Shown here in pieces: positions 8,843-12,282 of a DNA stretch of 12,282 bases (positions are counted from its first letter, which is position 1; the number at the start of each line of letters is the position of its first letter). Origin of the DNA: CAZJYI01 sp964550025 (GTDB lineage: Bacteria > Verrucomicrobiota > Kiritimatiellia > UBA8416 > CAYOBW01); assembly GCA_964550025.1 (NCBI GenBank), contig CAZJYI010000244.1:1-12282 (forward strand). The letters run 5' to 3'. A model generated the notes under the pieces. That model had not been told where the DNA came from and did not search any database. It was given only the letters and a program-made list of their open reading frames with translations. Made by a program: the position numbers and the translations under genes.

Positions 8843-8853
8843 GTTGTAACAAC
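8843..8853. promoter_or_regulatory. 11-bp palindrome GTTGTAACAAC upstream of the small secreted protein
   Basis: Five-base perfect arms flank one central base. The centre is about 64 bp upstream of the ATG at 8784. It shares the TTGTnAC half-site with the palindrome at 8358-8377. It may be a common regulator site, or chance. Confidence 0.3.
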
Positions 8854-8856
8854 ACC

Positions 8857-8877
8857 AGTTGCGGGCAACTTACCCGC
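8857..8877. repeat. Two overlapping, mutually exclusive short hairpins
   Basis: AGTTGC-GG-GCAACT (8857-8870) and GCGGG-CAACTTA-CCCGC (8861-8877) share bases, so only one can form at a time. They sit 73-93 bp upstream of the small secreted protein start. They could be part of an upstream terminator or leader. The arms are short, so chance is likely. Confidence 0.2.
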
Positions 8878-9028
8878 CTCGGTCACATCGACGCGTCCCA
8901 ATTGAGGTCGCATATTGAATTGCATCGGAAGACCCATGAGTAGATGAGACTCCGGCACACTACGCGCGCCCGGAAGAACGCCGTCTGATCCGGGAACGCC
9001 GACGGAGCGTCCCGAATACCGTCGTTTG
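8878..9028. other. Intergenic stretch with no recognised gene
   Basis: I see no convincing coding frame on either strand. The only structure is a stem at 8991-9014: CGGGAACGC against GCGTCCCG, with one bulged base and a 7-nt loop. It lies 15 nt after the stop of the weak minus-strand ORF at 9029. Confidence 0.4.
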
Positions 9029-9256
9029 TTACGGATGAAAGACGGGCACGGCCCATTTGTCGATGACGATCGTTTCGCCGGAAGAACAGTCTTTCTGGTA
9101 CAGCGTGCAGTAGTTGGCGGCTGATCCGGCGTTGAAAAGTGGAATCTCCGGCAGGGTACCCGTGAGTAGGGCTTGCCCGAAAGGCGGGGCGGCCGTGGGT
9201 GACTGCGGTCGTGCTCGGCAGAAGTCAGCCGAGGGCATAGTACGAATCCGCCACAC
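9029..9256 (-). CDS. Doubtful short ORF, possible gene remnant cut by the group II intron
   Basis: This is a 75-codon minus-strand frame with GTG at 9256 and an internal ATG at 9238. The first half runs antisense through sequence assigned to the group II intron and is unlikely to be genuine. The second half (LPEIPLFNAGSAANYC, then IVIDKWAVPVFHP, up to TAA at 9029) has protein-like composition and codon use and is followed by a bulged hairpin. It may be the 3' end of a gene interrupted near 9160. No family is recognised and no ribosome-binding site is seen. Confidence 0.2.
   Translation of the reverse strand: MWRIRTMPSADFCRARPQSPTAAPPFGQALLTGTLPEIPLFNAGSAANYCTLYQKDCSSGETIVIDKWAVPVFHP
9214..9233 (+). 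ncRNA. Group II intron domain III-type hairpin
   Basis: A perfect 6-bp stem, CTCGGC/GCCGAG, encloses the loop AGAAGTCA. The AGAAGTCAGC...GGCATAGTA arrangement is a familiar segment of bacterial group II introns just upstream of the encoded protein. This is recognised from memory, not by alignment. Confidence 0.55.
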
Positions 9257-9307
9257 GCCACTGGCGGCCGAAAGGCCCGAACCACGAAGAACAAGGAGGA
9301 GCTACCG

Positions 9308-9525
9308 ATGATCTCGAATCGAGGTGCAGCGCAGCGGGAATTCGACTTCTCGGCGTGAGTCTCGACATGGCGATCAAGCACGCGATCGGTCGCAAGAAGT
9401 ACTGGCGGATGTCACGCACACCTGCCATGCGTTATGCAATGTCGAATCAGTGGCTGGAGCAGCAAGGACTTCTTTCGTTAAACGGGCTCTGGGTCGCACT
9501 TGCTCCTCTTCGCGGAACCGCCTAG
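9308..9525 (+). pseudogene. Group II intron reverse transcriptase/maturase, internally deleted remnant
   Basis: AAGGAGG lies 8 nt before ATG 9308, an excellent start, but this frame stops after 16 codons (TGA 9356-9358). The enzyme's C-terminal end is in another frame. It is recognisable from about 9340 and clear from ATG 9367 to TAG 9523-9525: KKYWRMSRTPAMRYAMSNQW, then EQQGLLSLNGLWVAL. This matches the family pattern YWR(L/M)-T-P-(9 residues)-W-(3)-QGL-S-(3)-LW near the end of intron-encoded proteins. The RT palm, including YADD, is absent, so only about 60-70 of an expected 400-600 residues remain. The stop codon overlaps domain V. The piece is non-functional for retrohoming in itself. Confidence 0.75.
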
Positions 9526-9548
9526 TGCGGATCCGCATGTAGGTGGTG
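9515..9548 (+). ncRNA. Group II intron domain V (34 nt, complete)
   Basis: The two strands ACCGCCTA and TAGGTGGT pair with one G-U. A 2-nt bulge (TG) lies on the 3' strand, and the distal stem is TGCG...CGCA. The length is exactly the canonical 34 nt. The tip loop reads GATC instead of the usual GNRA tetraloop, which suggests decay or a relaxed interaction. Confidence 0.75.
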
Positions 9549-9585
9549 TGGGAGCTGGGGCGGGCAACCGCCCCGGCTACCCGAT
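9549..9585 (+). ncRNA. Group II intron domain VI with bulged branch-point A
   Basis: The stem AGCTGGGGCGG/CCGCCCCGGCT is closed by a GCAA loop, with one G-U pair. An unpaired A at 9579 in GGCTACCC is the expected branch point, 6 nt before the probable 3' splice end at 9585. Confidence 0.7.
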
Positions 9586-9610
9586 TTACGTGTCGCTTCG
9601 CCACTTGAGT

Positions 9611-9943
9611 TCAGTACAGACCTCGTCCCAGTTCCCGAAGCATAAGGCCAAATGGCCACCACACGATCACCATCAGAATACAAATCCCGATCGTACTGAG
9701 AAAGGTCTTCTTCCGCCGAATCCACACGACCCATCCCATGAGCGAACAGAGAACAACGAAGCTGACAAACCCCAGGCCATTTCCGTCGACCATTAGGCCA
9801 ACGAATGCACCTGCAACCATTGAGACAATAGTGCCGATGATTTCGCGTGGCAAGCTGCGTGGCGGTGGAGTCGAACCAGGAGCTTTGGTCTCGATCTCTG
9901 AAACGCGAGGCGATGCGTACGGGTTTGTGTCCGATTCTGACAT
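9611..9943 (-). CDS. Small membrane protein with N-terminal NPYASP motif
   Basis: The protein has 110 residues. The N-terminus MSESDTNPYASP matches the NPY(A/Q/R)SP opening shared by many planctomycete membrane proteins of unknown function. A Pro/Ser-rich soluble stretch to about residue 33 is followed by three predicted helices (about 35-53, 57-75 and 81-101), with RRKK after the second. ATG 9943 is chosen because it gives the motif at position 7. A weak AGG lies 7 nt upstream. The gene starts 45 bp after the stop of the LRR lipoprotein on the same strand, so the two may be co-transcribed. It ends 25 bp from the group II intron 3' end. GC is visibly lower than in the macroglobulin gene. Confidence 0.75.
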   Translation of the reverse strand: MSESDTNPYASPRVSEIETKAPGSTPPPRSLPREIIGTIVSMVAGAFVGLMVDGNGLGFVSFVVLCSLMGWVVWIRRKKTFLSTIGICILMVIVWWPFGLMLRELGRGLY

Positions 9944-9988
9944 TGAGCAACCTGGACCAGAAGCCGCTATTCGGCCGACACGCTAAGG

Positions 9989-10519
9989 TTATGTGGCCTT
10001 GCGGTACGGCAAGTCTATTTGCAGATCGGGTTTTGCACGTCTGAGACGTTCCAATCCATCATCGGTTACTTTCGACGCTTCGATCATCCACAGTTCTTTC
10101 AAAGCCGGCATGTTTTCGAGATGGCGCAAGCCATCATCTGTGATGGAAGTTGCGTAAAGTGACAATGATTGAATTCGTTTTAGTTCGGAAATGACTTTGA
10201 GTTCTTCGTCTTTTGTTGGCCAGCAAGGATGGATGTTAAGTTTGACGCAATCGCCATTCGTATCCAGTTCCATCGTGCAATAGACAGCGTATTGTCCGTG
10301 CGCCCAAGCGAGAAAGTGCCGCGTCCGATCGTTGCCTGCTGGGAATTGAGTGCAAGCCCAAGTTCGATGTCCGGGTGTCTTGGTTGTCAGTGGCGTTTCT
10401 TGCGGCTCGTTTGCGGCTGGTTGCACAGCCACACGAGAATCGCGACCACATCCAACGAGGCCAAAGGCGACAGCAGCGATGGCGGCGAAGCAGACGGTGG
10501 TTATGCGGAGAGTTGGCAT
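9989..10519 (-). CDS. Small leucine-rich-repeat lipoprotein
   Basis: The protein has 176 residues. It starts MPTLRITTVC with a hydrophobic core and a lipobox LVGC, so Cys24 would be lipidated and the protein anchored in the membrane. Residues 25-50 are a low-complexity linker. The middle (about 51-105) contains cysteines 56, 81, 91 and 99 and is unassigned. The C-terminus holds two leucine-rich repeats (about 113-136 and 137-161), each with the TDDGL element (SITDDGLRHLE and KVTDDGLERLR) typical of planctomycete LRR proteins. LRRs usually mediate protein binding; the partner is unknown. With only two repeats it is short for the family and may be a truncated copy. No clear Shine-Dalgarno is seen. 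It lies upstream of the NPYASP gene. Confidence 0.8.
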   Translation of the reverse strand: MPTLRITTVCFAAIAAVAFGLVGCGRDSRVAVQPAANEPQETPLTTKTPGHRTWACTQFPAGNDRTRHFLAWAHGQYAVYCTMELDTNGDCVKLNIHPCWPTKDEELKVISELKRIQSLSLYATSITDDGLRHLENMPALKELWMIEASKVTDDGLERLRRAKPDLQIDLPYRKAT

Positions 10520-10559
10520 TGTTCTGCTTGCGTTTGTTCTGGCCGACCAAGATCACGCG

Positions 10560-10616
10560 GCGGGAATGGTGCCCAGTGACGTTGACCTTGTGCTGCCGCG
10601 CGAACGCCATTCCCGC
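10560..10616. repeat. 10-bp perfect inverted repeat upstream of the lipoprotein gene
   Basis: GCGGGAATGG (10560-10569) and CCATTCCCGC (10607-10616) are separated by 37 bp and start 41 bp upstream of the lipoprotein ATG. The whole is 57 bp. It could form a long hairpin in RNA or be a recombination-site relic, but the loop has no clear inner pairing. The 10520-10808 stretch otherwise shows no gene I can support. Confidence 0.35.
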
Positions 10617-10808
10617 TCGCGTGCATCGCCTAGTTCAAGTAAGCCGCTGGCGCGGCGGGGTCGAGACGGTCTTTTCATCGGTGTGTTGATTGTACAGCCA
10701 CCGTTTCCGATTTACACTATGGATCAACAGCGGGTTCTGCACCCCGGCATGGAAACCCAAGTCTGGACCGTTGGTCGAGGTTGGCTCACTGCAACGGCAG
10801 GTGGATTG

Positions 10809-10982
10809 TCACTGGCGTTCGGCGGCCTTGAACAACCGCGTTTCGAACCGCTGGCCGGGGGTGCTGGGTTCAATACCAGACGACCAAGAAAAGCTGAGCG
10901 GACTTGCCTCAGGGCTGTTCTTCGCCAACGTTCGAACAAAAACACCGTCCGAACGACCGTTCGCCGTCTGTCCGACGCTCAT
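10809..10982 (-). CDS. Hypothetical small protein, doubtful
   Basis: This is a 57-residue frame with ATG at 10982 and an AAGG box 4 nt upstream. The start overlaps the stop of the preceding ORF as ATGA, a usual sign of translational coupling. The C-terminus (STPGQRFETRLFKAAERQ) has natural-looking composition and codon use. There is no signal peptide or helix and no recognised family. Several frames are open here, so it may be spurious. Confidence 0.25.
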   Translation of the reverse strand: MSVGQTANGRSDGVFVRTLAKNSPEASPLSFSWSSGIEPSTPGQRFETRLFKAAERQ

Positions 10983-11179
10983 TTTGCCTTGCCACAAGCC
11001 CGGTAAAACACGGCACCCGCACGCATCGTCCCGAGGCCAAGTCGCCCCGATAAGCAATGCTCAGTATAAGCACATGCCGTGCCGATAAAAGCGCGCACGA
11101 GATTCCACCGGGCTTCTTGAACAAATGCCTTGAGCTTCGGCTCATCTATCGGCCGCTCTGGCCTCATCTCCGGCCTCAA
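10979..11179 (-). CDS. Hypothetical small protein, doubtful
   Basis: This 66-codon frame could start at ATG 11179 or at a second ATG four codons later (MRPERPIDEPKLKAF). The end (RAGAVFYRACGKAK) overlaps the next ORF by ATGA. The centre, EARWNLVRAFIGTACAYTEH, could be an amphipathic helix. No family, signal peptide or clear ribosome-binding site is seen. It lies 73 bp after the polytopic membrane protein on the same strand. It may be a decayed cassette gene. Confidence 0.25.
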   Translation of the reverse strand: MRPEMRPERPIDEPKLKAFVQEARWNLVRAFIGTACAYTEHCLSGRLGLGTMRAGAVFYRACGKAK

Positions 11180-11252
11180 CCGTTGAACGCCGATCTGACT
11201 CTCTTGCCACCACTCGCGAAGTCAAAGCCTTATTAGTTCTGCTCGATCCGTG

Positions 11253-11945
11253 TCATTGTATCGAATGTCGTTCTGATGCTCCAAGGGGCTTGCTGAAAGA
11301 CACGGGAGATGTCGAGTGGAAGACTACCAAAGGCCGCATGACGATTAATCCCAATACGCCGTTTGCGACGGCCCAAGCGAGTCCCCACGCAAGCCGCCCG
11401 TGCCAACAACCGCAGCCAAATCCATGCGAAAAGAAAAGACCGAAGACCACGAGCGGATGAAGCCAATGATGCCGTGCAGTACGGCCTGATGCCCAGCGGA
11501 AAATGAGGATAGAAGCGAAGAGAGCATCTCCAATGCCAAGGCACACCAGTTGCCCACGCAGGTCAGCGAATTGGAGGAGGGGAGCCAGAAGTCGTCCGCA
11601 AAGATCCCCAGCGAAACCCAACAACGCCGCCACCACAATCGCGAATGGAAGAACGATACGTACCAGAGGGTCACGCCAAACGAATAGTAACACCGTTCCT
11701 GCCACGAGGCCCCACAGCATGCCGAAGAAGCCGCCCAGTACTGCATCGCCGACTCGGCACGCCGGTGGTGCGTTGTTGTAGCTGCTCCAGGCCCAAAAGA
11801 CCGCGAACAAAAGCACTGTGGGCAATACGACCAGGTCGGCCCGAAAGTCCACGGTCAGGGTCAATGTCCCACGACGAAGAGCGACCCTACGACGTACGCC
11901 GATGCGAAGCAACCGGCGAAGACATTCTGTAAGGATCTGACTCAC
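11253..11945 (-). CDS. Polytopic membrane protein of unknown function
   Basis: The protein has 230 residues. A basic N-terminus (RRLLRIGVRRRVALRRG) is followed by about five or six hydrophobic helices at roughly 37-53, 68-90, 96-114, 133-150, 163-180 and 184-203. The C-terminus is polar. The GTG start at 11945 is the only start that includes the basic segment. It has no clear Shine-Dalgarno, and a nearby upstream ATG is out of frame. The helix between 163 and 180 contains SHGFGCGC, so cysteines face or lie near the membrane. No family is recognised. An attC-like hairpin lies about 95 bp upstream and non-coding sequence follows. Confidence 0.6.
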   Translation of the reverse strand: MSQILTECLRRLLRIGVRRRVALRRGTLTLTVDFRADLVVLPTVLLFAVFWAWSSYNNAPPACRVGDAVLGGFFGMLWGLVAGTVLLFVWRDPLVRIVLPFAIVVAALLGFAGDLCGRLLAPLLQFADLRGQLVCLGIGDALFASILIFRWASGRTARHHWLHPLVVFGLFFSHGFGCGCWHGRLAWGLAWAVANGVLGLIVMRPLVVFHSTSPVSFSKPLGASERHSIQ

Positions 11946-12148
11946 TGAGAACCCCGTGTACGAAAGCCATTCGGTCGCCCGAGCGAGAGCCCGCCAGACC
12001 AGTCCCAGCCGCCACCGTCGAGGATGCCGCCCGGTAAGAGCAGAACGCTGAGTTCAGCCGCGTGCGAGCCTGGCCATGCGGTTTGAACTACGGATCAACC
12101 TCCCATCTTCGTTAACGGTCGAATAATCATACGGGTAGCACGTCGGCT
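11946..12148. other. Non-coding stretch upstream of the membrane protein
   Basis: No ORF is supportable on either strand. The stretch holds the attC-like hairpin at 12040-12095 and otherwise nothing that I recognise. Confidence 0.4.
12040..12095 (-). repeat. attC-like imperfect hairpin, possible degenerate integron recombination site
   Basis: On the minus strand GTTCAAACCGC and GCGGCTGAAC pair as 5 bp plus 4 bp, with an asymmetric AA/C bulge. They are followed by TCAGCGTTCTGC. Integron attC sites have this layout: an L''/L' stem with an extra-helical base, then a core GTTRRRY. The right half resembles the common CTGAACTCAGGCGTTAGGC end. The core is not exact (GTTCTGC), and no matching RYYYAAC partner is seen upstream. 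It may be degenerate or coincidental. Confidence 0.3.
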
Positions 12149-12216
12149 GTCCGGGTAGAATCGGCGATTGCTCGACCAATCCCCCCACAGATCCGGACGT
12201 GAGGATTTCCCTCATC
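12149..12216 (-). mobile_element. Group II intron 3' fragment, truncated inside domain V
   Basis: On the minus strand, GATGAGGGAAATCCTCACG is the tip and bulge of domain V, and CCGGATC is its 3' strand. The partner 5' strand is missing. Then comes GTGGGGGG and a domain VI stem (GATTGG...CCGATT with an inner CGA-GCAA-TCG hairpin), a bulged branch-point A at 12156 and a 3' end CCCGGAC at about 12149. The cut coincides with the start of the TTATGTG-repeat element. It faces the other intron remnant, and the two differ in sequence, so they are not copies of one insertion. Confidence 0.65.
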
Positions 12217-12242
12217 TTATGTGCTCCAGCACATAAGATGAG
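12211..12242. repeat. 15-bp perfect inverted repeat with 2-nt spacer
   Basis: CTCATCTTATGTGCT and AGCACATAAGATGAG flank CC. The outer 6 bp of the left arm (CTCATC) also belong to the intron domain V sequence, so the palindrome spans the junction between intron and next element. It could be a recombinase binding site or the hairpin terminus of a transposable element. Confidence 0.8.
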
Positions 12243-12282
12243 TTATGTGGCGTCCAGATTTATGTGGCGTTCCACGGTCAAT
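12217..12282 (+). mobile_element. End of an unidentified mobile element with TTATGTG repeats
   Basis: TTATGTG occurs directly at 12217, 12243 and 12260, and inverted (CACATAA) at 12230. The last two direct copies are longer (TTATGTGGCGT) and 17 bp apart. Clustered repeats of this kind next to a palindrome resemble the ends of elements moved by a tyrosine recombinase and/or an IS91-type transposase. That assignment is inference, because the enzyme gene would lie beyond 12282. Confidence 0.4.

Larger units (their letters stand above)
9165..9585 (+). mobile_element. Group II intron remnant, 5'-truncated and internally deleted
   Basis: In order it contains: a domain III-type hairpin (9214-9233) followed by GGGCATAGTACG, the usual context just before an intron reverse-transcriptase gene; a strong AAGGAGG box with ATG at 9308; the last codons of the reverse transcriptase/maturase; domain V (9515-9548); and domain VI with branch-point A at 9579 and a 3' end at about 9585 (CTACCCGAT). 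Domain I is missing or unrecognisable, and most of the enzyme gene is gone. The left limit near 9165 is approximate. The element cannot be autonomous. It lies opposite in strand to every gene around it. Confidence 0.75.

Noticed and set aside
8539..9381. 280-codon minus-strand ORF upstream-extending the small secreted protein
   Set aside because: The first 199 residues have random-looking composition and cross the group II intron. The ribosome-binding site and signal peptide place the real start at 8784.
9988..9996. TTATGTGG at the lipoprotein stop, like the right-edge repeats
   Set aside because: It is a single 8-base match that includes the stop codon of a good gene, with no second copy or dyad nearby.
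10855..10880. GGGTTCAATACC resembling a tRNA T-arm
   Set aside because: The stem is only 4 bp with an 8-nt loop, and no acceptor, D or anticodon arms can be placed around it.
10350..11006. 218-codon plus-strand ORF
   Set aside because: About a quarter is antisense to the convincing LRR lipoprotein gene. The rest shows no motif, and no start signal is visible.
10712..12100. Similar segments around GGATCAAC at about 10711-10731 and 12080-12100 (about 17 of 21 bases alike)
   Set aside because: A match of this length and identity is expected by chance several times when a 12-kb window is compared with itself.

Overview
The window reads as accessory-rich chromosome from a Planctomycetota-like bacterium, or at least a member of the PVC group. 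The reasons are an N-terminal Asn-Pro-Tyr-Ala-Ser-Pro signature on a small membrane protein, a short leucine-rich-repeat lipoprotein, and a giant TPR/alpha-2-macroglobulin protein. All three types are common in that phylum. This is judged from family features only; no rRNA or other taxonomic marker is present.

Left part (1-8784, all minus strand). In transcription order there is an 81-residue secreted protein with a His/Pro-rich mature start (8784-8539), then a 234-bp gap holding a perfect hairpin and an operator-like palindrome, then the 2689-residue macroglobulin gene (8304-235). It is followed 53 bp later by the N-terminal 60 codons of a small one-helix membrane protein that leaves the window. 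The giant protein has a signal peptide, N-terminal TPRs, a macroglobulin (MG) pair, the usual bacterial A2M core, and then a second TPR block and a second MG pair that resembles the first. The thioester Cys-X-X-Gln motif is absent, although the surrounding thioester-domain fold is recognisable.

Middle part (8785-9610). This is non-coding or decayed sequence, followed by a group II intron skeleton on the plus strand (about 9165-9585). The skeleton has a domain III hairpin, a well-spaced start region for a reverse transcriptase, the C-terminal end of that enzyme in another frame, a complete 34-nt domain V and a domain VI with branch-point A. The first part of the intron and most of the enzyme gene are gone.

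Right part (9611-12282). A set of small, seemingly unrelated minus-strand genes follows: the NPYASP membrane protein, the LRR lipoprotein, two tiny overlapping ORFs of doubtful reality, and a polytopic membrane protein. Upstream of the last is a hairpin resembling a degenerate integron attC site. Next comes a second group II intron 3' end, on the minus strand and cut inside domain V by the end of another element. That element shows a 15-bp perfect inverted repeat and tandem TTATGTG repeats up to the window edge. The segment of about 2.5 kb between the two inward-facing intron ends looks like an acquired or cassette-type region.

The left genes look like one envelope or secretion-related transcription unit. 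The right genes give no sign of a shared pathway.
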